DNA of 64,000 bases from Luscinia megarhynchos (lineage: Eukaryota > Chordata > Aves > Passeriformes > Turdidae). The notes beneath the pieces were generated by a model. That model did not search any database and was not told the origin of the DNA. It saw only the letters and a list, made by a program, of their open reading frames with translations. Shown one piece after another: positions 38,611-49,800 of the stretch. Every line of letters starts with the position of its first letter. Positions within the stretch are counted from its first letter, which is position 1. Location of the stretch: positions 46,485,451 through 46,549,450 of the forward strand of contig CM067564.1 of the NCBI GenBank assembly GCA_034336665.1. The letters run 5' to 3'. The position numbers were made by a program, and so were the translations under genes.

Positions 38611-38748
38611 AAACCAAAATAAAACCCAAAACCAAACCAAGCCAAACCAAAAAAAACAAACCCAAAACCAAACCAAAAAAAAAACACCCCAAAAAACCCC
38701 AAAAAACACCCCCCAAAAAAACCCAAAAACCACAACAACAACAAAAAA
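38611..38748. repeat. A/C-only low-complexity tract, about 138 bp
   Basis: Apart from one T and one G, the plus strand is only A and C, in CCAAA, CCCAAAA, CACCCC and CAA units. The overlapping frames rich in Lys, Thr, Pro, Asn and Gln (plus) or Gly, Phe, Leu, Val and Trp (minus) are by-products of this composition. Confidence 0.95.
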
Positions 38749-38867
38749 GGACAATATGCAGGTTTGATAGCATATATGCCTCAAAATATTTTAGTGTCCC
38801 TGACTGAATTTCACACTAAGTGCTTCCTAGAAAGTGGGAAAATTTCTCTTTTCCTTAAGCAGCAACA

Positions 38868-39062
38868 TTAAAAATTCTTCACTAAAAGTGTGATTGGGCA
38901 CTGGAATTGTCTGCCCAGAGAGGTGGTGGAGTCACCACCTCTGGACATATTTTAAAAAGGTAGGACACTCAATGCCATGGTTTAGTTGATGAAGTGCTGT
39001 TAATTCATAGGTTTGACTGGATGGTCTCAAAGTCTTTTCCAGCCTAGTTCATTCTGTGATTA
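38868..39062 (+). mobile_element. CR1 LINE 3'-end fragment
   Basis: Plus-strand CR1 from 'aaaattcttcactaaaa..gtgattgggcactgg' through 'ctgcccagagaggtggtggagtcacc' and 'gactggatggtctcaaagtcttttccagcctagttc' to a single tail unit 'attctgtgatt'. About 195 bp, moderately diverged. Confidence 0.92.
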
Positions 39063-41925
39063 ATCTCTTGCTGAGGCAATGCACTGGCAAGAAGCAGTGA
39101 AGGAAGATGCACAGGATGAGCTGGGTCAGGGACAGGAAGGCTTGGCTCCATGGTAGAGTAGTCACAGGGAGGCACAGCTCCTTCAGCTCATAGCTGAGAG
39201 AGGAGGAAATTCTCTTCCCATGCAGAAAGGAGCAAGGAGGCATCTCCAAGGATGTGTAGAACTGCTGTCCCAGCTGGCAGGGAAATGGAGCAGTACCAGC
39301 CTTGTTGGCATCAGGAGAACTTGAGGAGCTTCTCATGTACAAAGACTTCTTCACACTATGTGTAGAGACATGCAGATTAAAAAAAAATTGACCTCTGGTG
39401 ATCTTTCTTGTGTTCCTGAAGAAGTGAGATATTTTATCAAGCCCTTGTCACTCTTTCCACTCATCCTCAACTTTTTCTTCCAAAGCCTCTAGCCTTAAAA
39501 GTTTCAGCCAAATTCAATAGGTAAAAATTTCAGGTGTGTTGAGAAGCTCAAGGTTTTATGAAAGCTGGCAGCCTGTAAGAGAGACTCCATAAGAGATTCC
39601 ACACGAAGAGACTTAATTAGAGAAAAAAAAAGATGGGAAATTCAACATCTGCACTCCAAAAAACTATTGAAATCCATACTGTTCCTCAAACCATTTATCT
39701 CTTAGAGAGACTGATTGCTGAACTTGGAATGTTGCAGGTAACTTCCATTATCCACTTCATTCATTCCAACCACCTAAAAAAAGGCTGAAAACAAAACCAG
39801 AGCAATAACCTGCCTCTTCTGAGTGAGTTTTGACTTCATTTTATAAGCGTGGCTCCCTTTATATTAAAAAAAAAAAAGCTGAGGTAAGATGTATTTTCAT
39901 CTCTATTCTATTTTATCAGCCATTATTGTTGTATTAAATCTCAGATAGACATGAAAACACTTGATTTTGCAGTACCTTTTCTTCTTTTAACATGCCACCC
40001 AGACCCTCATGAGCCTGTGCTCACAGCACAGCTGCTCCCACCTTAGATGTGCCAGGGATTTGTTCATTTGGGGATAAATGGCTGGATAAATGAAGTGTCA
40101 GAATGCTTGTTCTACCTTTCTTCTACCTTTCTTCTCTTGTTAAACAGCCTTAAATAAAAATAAAAAAAACTAAAAAAGAAATTAAGAGTGCCCTTAAAGG
40201 CTGCTAACAAAATATGAGGAAGCTGCAAAATTCTTGCAGAATTTCACTGGTTAAAAAACTCCAATGGGAATTACAATGGGTATTCAATAATTTTGACACA
40301 AGTCCCTGTATCAATACTGGAAGTAGTCCTAAAGTTTTTAATTTCCCTATGGATACTCTCAAGTAAAAAGAGTTTGCTGGTGAAATTTTCTCATCTATTA
40401 CATGGAGAAATGTTGATCTGTATTTTCCAAGGCTGTGCTTAGGTTAGTTCATACTGACCATGAGAAAAAGAAAAGCATAATTATTAGCAAGCTTTTATTG
40501 TGTTTTCATCACTCACTGCTGTGGAGACTGAATCAGATTGAGCAGATGATCAACTCAGGTAATTAGTGGAATGGCTGAATAAGATTGAAGATTCCCTCTT
40601 TTGTGAAATGAGTATGCAGAGGGTTGGACTGGCTTCTGTTCTGTGCTTTTTTGTAAAAATGTAAGGGAAACATGGACTAGAACAAAACCAGGACAGTGAG
40701 ACAGAGATGGAAATATTGCAGAAAGGTGTTTAACTGACTCCTGTGGAAACCTCCTTGCCCAGTTGCCCACTGACCCCTCTCCCATTGACTCAGAAGTCTG
40801 TAATCTGTTAAGTTTTCTTCTCCCTTTGTCTCTCTTTAGAAGGCTGAAGATTTTTTTGGTGTGTGTCCCCAAGAAATTGAAGTTAATTTCTAGTTTTTCC
40901 AGTGAAAGAAAATAAAATTGAAAAGTATATAAAAGTATTGCAAGTAGCATTTTTCTGTGGTTCTGTAAAGTCAAATGGTTAATATTATACAAACTGAAGA
41001 AATCTGATGTCTTTTTGGTAGACAATTTAGACTTCATAGGAGGGTTGATATCTCAATCAAAATCCTGTTATTTGGGCTCTGTAATGGAGTTGAAAAATCA
41101 CTCTGATACACTACCTTGGGCAGCTTATGTATTTCAGTGTTCCTGTCTGTTAAGCAGGGATGTTTGCAGGATTGGCTAATTTTTACATATACATATATAT
41201 ATATCATTTTTTTTATATAACAAAACTCATTTCACACCACTGAAACACTTTAAAATTTGCATTGATTTGTTTTTTCCAAACTCCCACCTCCAAAATTGTC
41301 CCTAAAAAGACCAAAATTAGCATCTCAGATGCTTTGTAATGCTTTAGTTCTGAAATTCACTAGAATCTCACCCAACATAATGATTAAAATTTTTTTCTAT
41401 GTTTGGCTTTTTGAAAAAATATTAGTCATTCTCATGACTTCAAAAAGTCAGAGAAAAAAAGTAACCTCTCAGAGGTCCAAAGGGATCAAAAATGTCAATA
41501 GGGGATCTGTGCTACTATCTCTGTTCTTCTGGTGGTTGTGGTATTTTGTGCTAAGTTTCTGATTCCACCTAAAACTCCAACCCCCATATTTGTGGGGGAG
41601 TCATAGACATGGTCTCTACCCACCCCTGTGCCTTCCAGAGCACATCCCAGGATGAGTCAGCTCAGGCTCCTCACAGAACAAGGCACCCACAGCTCTCAAG
41701 ACACTGCTGTAAAACAACCTGGCAGTTTGTCTTTGAAACTGTTCTTCTTTCCAGGCATCTTCTTGGCTCTGTGTTTACAGTTCCAGTGAGTGCAAAAAGG
41801 TTCCTCAGGTGTAATTGGGAAGAAGAATTTGTCTCAGAGTGGATATACTGCAAACACAAATAATTCTTCCAGTTTGCCCTGGGGTATGTTTGTGTGCTGT
41901 AGCAGAGTCATTCCCCAGGCTATTT
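39063..41925. other. Gene-free stretch
   Basis: Unique AT-rich DNA. A 160-codon minus-strand frame at 40555-41037 looks random in composition and has no recognisable domain. A short TA-rich tract lies at about 41188-41218. A direct repeat of 'ttctacctttc' occurs near 40105-40135. Confidence 0.6.
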
Positions 41926-42191
41926 CACAGGATCACAGAGTGGTCTGGGTTGGAAGGGACCTTAAAGATCATCTGTTTCCAACCCCCTGCCATGGGCAGG
42001 GACACCTTCCAGCAGACCAGGTTGCTCAAGCCCCATCCAGCCTCATCTCAAACATTTCCAGGGATGGGGCATCCACAACTTCTCTGGACAACCTGTTCCA
42101 GAGCCTCACCACACTCACTTTTTGTTCCTGGTATCTGAGCTACTTTATATTAATGGCCAATATTTTGTATTCCTGTCCCTCCATGCTGCCT
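41926..42191 (-). mobile_element. CR1 LINE 3'-end fragment, well preserved
   Basis: On the plus strand: 'cacaggatcacagagtgg' (tail), 'tctgggttggaagggaccttaaagatcatctg', 'ccaaccccctgccatgggcagggacaccttcc', 'ccatccagcctcatctcaaacatttccagggatggggcatcc', 'acaacctgttccagagcctcacc', then a diverged part to 'cctgtccctccatgctgcct'. At about 266 bp it is the longest single uninterrupted CR1 in the window and one of the least diverged, so probably one of the youngest. Confidence 0.95.
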
Positions 42192-45100
42192 CTAACACAG
42201 TCAAATACATGGTTACAGTTTCAGACTTTACAGTAAATGCTTTTATTTAGGCAAGATATCAGCTGAAGAAAGGGCAGCTGATGCATTGTTAGGTACTAAA
42301 ATGAGGCTTTCTTTCTTGCCAAAGGATCTTTACCTTGCCCAGTGGATAAGAGTTGCTGCATTCAAGCTTTCCTCCACAAGGTGAACTGCTGAGAGATAAA
42401 GCTGTCTGTCTGGAGTACAAGAAACTATTTGTAAACCTAGATCAGATTTAAAAAAAAGAAAAAATGAAAAGGAAAAATTGAAAGAAAATAAACAAAAAGC
42501 CCTCTGAATTTGCACAGTATATGCTGTCATATTTTCCAAATTAATTTTATTCCCTTAAAAAAATTTAACTTCTCTGATATCAATATTAAGAATTAAGTTT
42601 CCTGTCATTCCATTTCAAAGCATTTTTTTGCCTAAAAATTTGATTTAAATCACCTAGAAGCAAAGTAGACTTAATTAACTTTGTTGTTGATTCTGGAGCC
42701 TCACACTAGAGCATCCTGCAAACCCTTTAATAAATAAGACCTGATTTAGAAGGCATCCTCAGTGCATTTCTAGTCCAGCCAACAAAATTGCAACAAAGAC
42801 AGATGTGGCTGGTGGCAATGATCAAATATCTTTAGGAACTCATCTTGCACAGCATAGAATAACTTATTGCAGTTATAAGCTTCAGCTGCATTAGTATCCA
42901 GTGCTCCTAGAAAAATATCTCCTTCTGCTTTATCAGCCTAGCAAGCTCCCAATGAAGATGAATTCTTGTTGGGAGCAGCATCCTGGGCTGAGAAAGAATG
43001 CACTGAGAAAGCCTGACATTTGTCTTCCAATCAGAATCCCAATAAGCACACAACCAGGGGAGGCAGGAAGGGGCGAGAAACAAACATAAATATTATTTTA
43101 AGAGGTCTTCTAATGTGCAATATTTATATACAAATACCAACTTGTGTTACACACAGCACTCAGGTTTGTGAAATATATCGAAGTACGGTAAATTGGAATG
43201 AGTCCTGAGTTTCCATTTACTTTATCTAACCAGACTTATCAACTCTTTTTACTCCAGGCTGATAAAGTAGAACTGCAGCAGACAAATGAGCTAGCAGGGC
43301 TGACATAATGTGTTGTCACAAAGAAATGGTGAATTAAAAAAAACCCAAACCGTGACTTTGATCACCTCTAAGGCTCCCACTTTACTCAACCCAAATTAGT
43401 TTACTCATTCTTTAGGGAATGTTCAATATCACTGGGAGGTGAGCAAAGAGAAAAGGAGTGTGCTTGTGAGGGAATTTACTTCCATTTTTATCTCCAGCTT
43501 TGAAGGGGCAAAATGGAAGGTGTGGGGAGGACTTGATGCTGGTCCCCTCTTTCATTATTAACAAAAAGTCACTGGCCTCAACAAGAATAGGTTCAACTGC
43601 TTAAGTTTACAGATTCTATTCCTTGAATTTAATGATGCCTTGCCCAATGCCTAGTTTAAGTAATTGTAAATATAAAGGTCTATCTTAAATTACAAAACAG
43701 AAGTATGAGAGATGTGCCACATGAGAAATAGATTACAGCTCTGGGCTTTGCTGTCAGTGGTAAAGGAGGGAGCAATTATATACATTATCATTGTATCTGA
43801 TCATCTCAGAAATTTTGGGGTGTTTATTCCTACCTTTTTTTTTTTTTTTCCCTTGTCAAAATTGCATTTTACTTCCAGAGAGCTGGGTCCCAAAGAATGG
43901 AACAGGGATAGAAGTTACAGCTTTGGGACAGCTGCTCAGAATGAATGGCTGGATCATCTCTTTTCTTTCCTTAAGTACTTTATGACACATATCCAGGTAG
44001 TGAAAACTGCTATAGTTCCACTGAGATTAGGACTTTTGAGACAGGAGATATCATTCATTTCTCAGGTCTCCCATGAGTCAGATATAAAATAGGTTTCTAG
44101 AAGGAACTAGCAGGTGAATGAGAAATGTAAGGCAAAGAATTATGAACCACTGATTTATTTTTTTTTCCAAGTGTAACACAGTTAAGATCAGCTGTGGTTT
44201 TGCTCAAGAAAAGGTTATTGAATTTGGCAGCAGACATTTAAATCAAAGTCATCTACAGTCTCTGCTGTGGAGTACCAGGATATCAAGTACCCTGTTGCAA
44301 ATTATGTCTGTTGTGGATAGTGAAATCCTGCTCTGCACTTACAGGCATTGGGTCTCTTTTATTTACAACCATATTTCAAAACTCCTTACTTCACCTTTCA
44401 GCTTTGATGAAGCTTCCAGAGAAGCTGCTGTAAGGAAGCAAACGCTGCAGACTGTAAATCAGAGGGTGGTGTGGACTATAAGCACACTGGTAAACAATGC
44501 ATTGAAAGACATTTTAAAGGAGAGACAGAGTCCCATGTTTATATGTAGCTCATCAGTGTTTATCTAGGTGCTTCTCCAGGTTCTTATTCATTCCATGGAT
44601 GGCTTAGAGGAAAGTTGGGGCTCTTGGCTCACTGAATAAAATGAGCAAATAACAAAAAAATGAGAGGTTTAATACCAGCCTTGGTCCTTCAGCACAACAT
44701 TGTAAAAATACTCCATCCCTTCTCTCATACATCTATATTAAAACAACTAAAAAACACACAGTTGCATTTATTTTGGGAATTATTTCCCCTGGAGTTAGCA
44801 CTAGGAAGTGGAAATTACTAGTAATGGTAAATAGAGATTGCTTTGGTAAATGGTAAATTCTTAGTAAATGGCAAATAGAAATTCCTTTAGATTTAGCAGG
44901 GAAAATGATTGCACTGTAGATATGTAATACAGGTAGAATGGCCTGAGTTACCCCCCTGAGGTGCCATCCCTTTTGGATGAGATTTGGAGGAGTTTGTTTT
45001 GGACAAAAAGATTGGTAAAGCTCTGTATTTCCACAAAACAGAGGAAGAGGGTTTATTTTATTTTTCAGCTGACATTCAGAGTTTTCACCTGGGATCCTCA

Positions 45101-46689
45101 TCAGAAGTAGAAGCTAGAAGAAATGCACTAAATACCATCAAATAAATGATAAAATCTGAAGTTGGTGAACCTGCTACCTGCATAGCAAATTTCCAATTGC
45201 CAGCTGTTCGATGGCAGTCAAAATAATCCCTGCATTGAAATGAAAGGTTCCAACCATCTGAAAGAACAAACAGACCCTCCAAACAAGCCTTGAGCACAGA
45301 TAACTTGCAAACAAAACAGAGCTCGTGTCCTCCAGTGGATTAATTGCTACAAGTACCTGCCATGTTCTCATCACAATTTGGGTTCTGCAGCCTTAAGGAA
45401 AACAAAGCTCTCACTGCCTGAGGTCGTGTCTGCTGGTGTAAGGAGGGAAGGATTATCCCAAGAGATACTGGCTTGCACACATGTGAGGGATCACAGATCC
45501 CTCTTAAAGTTAGCATGGGTAGTGAATGTACAATGTGCTTCTCAGTCTGACAAACTCAGATATGATATTAAATAATGAGGTCCAATAAGAAATCAATGAA
45601 CCTTTGTCTTCAAAAAATGCGTTTTTGATTTTATCATCACAAAAGAATGGCTGTGATTAGACACAGGAAGGCAGGACTATTGATTGTGCTGTCATTTACT
45701 CCAGGCTGAAAGGCAGATGGTTGCAGCATTGTTTGATCTGCAATATTTTGGTGTTAAAACTCTCACTGCAAATACCCAGACCAGGAAAGTAACACAGTGC
45801 TGAGCTTGGACACCTGAGGAGCCAACTGACAGAGAGCCATGAACTCTACTGAAGTCAGGGTTTCCAGGGGTGAAAGGGAAACTGAATTAAGGAAAAATCT
45901 CTTCCTCCATGTAGAAAAATGAAGTCAATATGCCTGCTTGGATTGCAAATCTGGATGTTGATGTGTTTATTACATTGAGCACCGGGTACTCTGCTTGTTT
46001 CCACTGGTTTTGGTCAAAAACATGCATTTACAAATATTTCAAACCTGATGACAGACTGAATTTGTCATTCTGAATTTTGCACGACTGCATTCTAAAGTGA
46101 ACTCTGACATCCTGTGGGCACAAGGAAAATTACTATTATTTATCTACTGCATGTAGAGAAGTGCTTGCTGCCATAGCAATGTTTAAGAAAACATATATAC
46201 ATACACACATAATATTTTTAAATATTATGTGTCTTAATGCTTGTTCTTGTGCTGGAGCCCCAGAAACTTTCCATGCAGCACTTTCATTTTTCACTGTTTT
46301 TAGTATCCTATATCTCTTGTATCTTTTGTCCAGTCAGAGAAAGTAAGAGGATAAAATTTGGGCTTTACAGTGTTAATCTTTCAAGTTTTCTCTATAAAAG
46401 CAGAGTCAATAGCTCCATTTCCCCAATTAAAGCAAACTCTTTAATTATGGAATGCTTTGAGTTGCATTTTAACAACGTCTCATTTTTAATTAACTGAATT
46501 CTTCTTAAGATACCCTGGATAATCATTGCCAGCAAACTTACCACGGCATAAAAGGTAGGAAACACTGACATCTTGTGGGAAAAGAAAGTAGGGAGGACAG
46601 ACTGCTCTAGAGAGGAATTCAATAGATGAATAGAATTCAGAAAGCAGATAATTCCATGGATATATTAAGTTACCAATACTTACTTCATC
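42192..46689. other. Gene-free stretch
   Basis: Unique AT-rich DNA. It holds a T tract at 43837-43850 and a perfect 13-bp inverted repeat at 46205-46232. Short degenerate 'ggtaaat' repeats occur at 44826-44880. No frame exceeds 126 codons and none is recognisable. Confidence 0.6.
46205..46232. repeat. Perfect 13-bp inverted repeat with a 2-bp centre
   Basis: Arms ACACATAATATTT and AAATATTATGTGT are exact reverse complements separated by TT. It is AT-rich, so a cruciform or a chance palindrome are both possible. Confidence 0.9.
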
Positions 46690-46822
46690 TAGAATAATAG
46701 AATAATAGAATAATAGAATAATAGAATAATAGAATCACAGAATATTTTGGGTTGGAAGGAACCTTGAAGAGCATCCTGTTCCAAATCCATACCATAGCCA
46801 GGGATACCACAGGCTAAAGGTG
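46690..46822 (-). mobile_element. CR1 LINE 3' end with expanded 8-bp tail
   Basis: The CR1 core ('attttgggttggaaggaaccttgaagagcatcctgttcca' to 'cagggataccacagg') is preceded at its 3' terminus by five perfect copies of TAGAATAA (46690-46729) and one TAGAATCA. The usual CR1 tail is one to four units of an ATTCTRTG-type octamer. Here a mutated unit, ATTCTATT on the element strand, has been amplified in tandem. Confidence 0.9.
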
Positions 46823-49800
46823 GAGTTGGATTATACAAATAAAAATATACCTATAAAACTATACACATGCACATGTATACATATACATGCACTCATAGTG
46901 GAAATCCACCACTTCTAATATTTATTTCTCTGTAGTTGCTTTCCACAGTTTTTACTGCAACTTGTGACTCCATTTCTGGTAACTTTATGAAAGAATATAG
47001 TCAGTCTCTGTGATTCACAACAGAGCTGATTCTAAAACTTCTGCTTTTTTATTAACTTTTCTTTATTTTTCTGCCTAACATGCAGATCTGACATGCACCT
47101 TCCCCCTGAAAGTAAATGCAAAAAAAAAAGCACATAATTGAGTAAAAAGAGCAGAATTATAAAACTGAAGGAGCCACTGTATTGAATACATAGGCTACAA
47201 AAATGCATTAGTTATTAAAAAGCATCACTAAAAATGTGGTTCTCAGCCTGTTCAATACTCTCCACCTTGTATTTCAGTCATAAATTATGTAGCCTGGTAG
47301 ATGCAGCAATTCACTGATGATGTGGAGCAGCAGTGGCATCTACTGGCCACAATCATCCCTTGGCTGCTAAAATGTCTCCATTAATGTTAAGTTTTCTTCC
47401 AGATTTAATACCTCCTTGTAAATGCACAATGATAAAAAAACATGGTGTCTGTATATGGCTATATAGAACATGTTTTATATGGCATGTTCTGGTGATCAGG
47501 GGATAAATCCATCTGAGCAAACCACATGCTGTCAAACATAGTGGAAAAATGCAAATGTTTGAAGCTATAGGCCTGAGATTTAGCCCTTTTTTCTTCTTTG
47601 ATCTATAACTGATGCTCAAAATTTATTATTTTTTTGCAACTTCCAGGTAGAGTTTCACCAAATTATACAAAAATGGTGGCAAAATGGACTTAATTTTCGG
47701 ATTCACCAAGTCCATCAATTATCTTCTCTTCAGATAAGGACAGTCATTCATAACCCAGTGAATTTCAGATAATTCCTAAGAAATTAACTCCTATTATGGG
47801 CATTTTTGTTTTCTTGAGGGCCTCTCAAATTGCAGCAAAACCCAACAGGAATGTAATGAACCAGGTCCCCAGAGTATTTTGCAATTGTTGGAAAAGCAAG
47901 GGATATTTAAACCAGCAGCCTGGGAAGGTTTTTTACAGGTCTCCTAGTCTCCAAACTCTTGACATGCAGCCTGGAATTAATAAAAATTTAATTTCCCAAT
48001 GTTAGGTTAAGAAAGTGGAGAAAATTTGAGAATGTTTCTTGGTGTTTAATGGTGAGACAGATCAAAATGAGATACAAAAGAGTTTGGATGCAAGGCAGAC
48101 TTTTTTGTTTGTTTGCTAAATATTGAAGAAAAATAAATGCCTGAGCATAATGACAGTAATAATGTGTCAGAGCAGAGATCCTCCCACCAACCATCCTGTC
48201 TGCAGAAGGCAGAGGGCAGCCACTCCTTCTTCAGAGGGGTTGGACTGGGCTGTTTATAACACCCACACAGTACCACACCTTGTGTCATGAGTGTAGCCAG
48301 GATGGTGGATCATTAAGTGATATTTTCCCAGAAAATTCTCCCAGGCTCCAGTACTATGAGCCATAGACATGATTCCATGAACATAAACAAACAAACAAAC
48401 AAAAACCAAAAGCAACACCAAAGCTCTAAAAAATGTAATCATTTCTTCCTTTAAATTGATAGTTAGACTCATGGAAAAAATAAAACCCCCTCAACCAACA
48501 ATCCCCCAACATGATTTCATTGGTGTTTCTTCATTCAGGGTAGAATTGGGTAAATATTAAAAAACATTTCTGGCAAACTTGCATTCAGATTTCAGGCAGG
48601 TGCTTTGTGGTTTTCATTACTCTCAGCGCTGTTGCTCATGCAAAGAAATAATTGGAGAATATTATGGGAAACAGCTGCATTTGCAGGCAAACAAGGGTAT
48701 TTGCTGATGAGCCCAGGAATCCATCATCCATCTCCCCAACCCACCAAAGCATTTCTGCATGGGTTTAGTTCAAAGGGAGCATTTCTATTTTACAGCAAAG
48801 CTTTGTACCAGGAATACTTTTCAACCATTCCACTCACCTTGTTGGGCCAGCCAAGGAAAAGCAATGAGAGATGAGCAGCAGAACCCAGCTGCAGGGAGCA
48901 GCTTATGAGTCAATCAAAGTGTTATATGGCCTCTGCTAATCGAAAGAAAATGGGAAAAGTGACATCATAAAGCAGAAATCCCCTGAACTCAGAACATCCC
49001 CTGCTGCTTTCCTGCACTGACAACACAGCAATCCTCGGTGTGATTTATATTCCCACAACATTCGACACCCAGAACTTGGCTGTATAAATCTTTGTTAGTC
49101 ACCAAGGTTTTTGTACTGTACTATCAGCACCTTCCTCAGAGGAAACAGGATGGGTTGTTTAGAACAATAAATCAAACAGAAATTTTTAATATGATAATAT
49201 CTAGATGTCATCAGAAACCATGCCTTACAAAAAATACACAATCTTCACTGCCTATTTAGGAAACCCAAGAAGGACATATTATCAAGTGCTCAACTTTCTG
49301 TCTACTTTAACTGCACTTATTTAGTTTTTCCCCTTATGAACAAATTTACAGGCTAAAGGAAGGTGCTGTTATAATTCCCTTTTGCAAGTGATTAAATCAA
49401 CTTTTTTTCCTCATATGGGATCTATATGCCTTTGTGGATGAAATTTTGGAAAAAAATTAAATTGTAATTTTTTTCTTTACCTCACCTCTTCCCATAATCA
49501 CAGTGTGCATTTTATGTCCAGGATCTTTACCTTATTTTCATCTTTCTGTCTGCACAGAATGAATTCAAAATGGTTATTTAACATTTAAATACTTACTTCT
49601 AAAGACATTGGTAGGTACAACCACAAAATAAAAGTGTGAGTTCGACCCAGTTGCCTGAGCACAAGTTCTACCACCATTTGAAATAATCTAGGGGTGCCAG
49701 CATGTGCACATGGGTTTGCATGCATGACACAAACCTGTGAGAGATCAGTTTTCATGTAGATGCCCACTAGAAAATCCCAGGACACCCAAATACGTGATAA

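Noticed and set aside
38492..38784. Lys/Thr/Pro/Asn/Gln-rich frame and its Phe/Gly/Trp-rich antisense frames
   Set aside because: Produced by the A/C-only tract; not coding.
40555..41037. 160-codon minus-strand open frame
   Set aside because: Low-complexity Lys/Leu/Ser/Phe-rich translation with no recognisable domain, promoter or splice context; expected by chance in a window of this size.
45880..45915. 'gaattaaggaaaaatctcttcctcc' resembling an internal CR1 segment
   Set aside because: A single short match with no continuation on either side.
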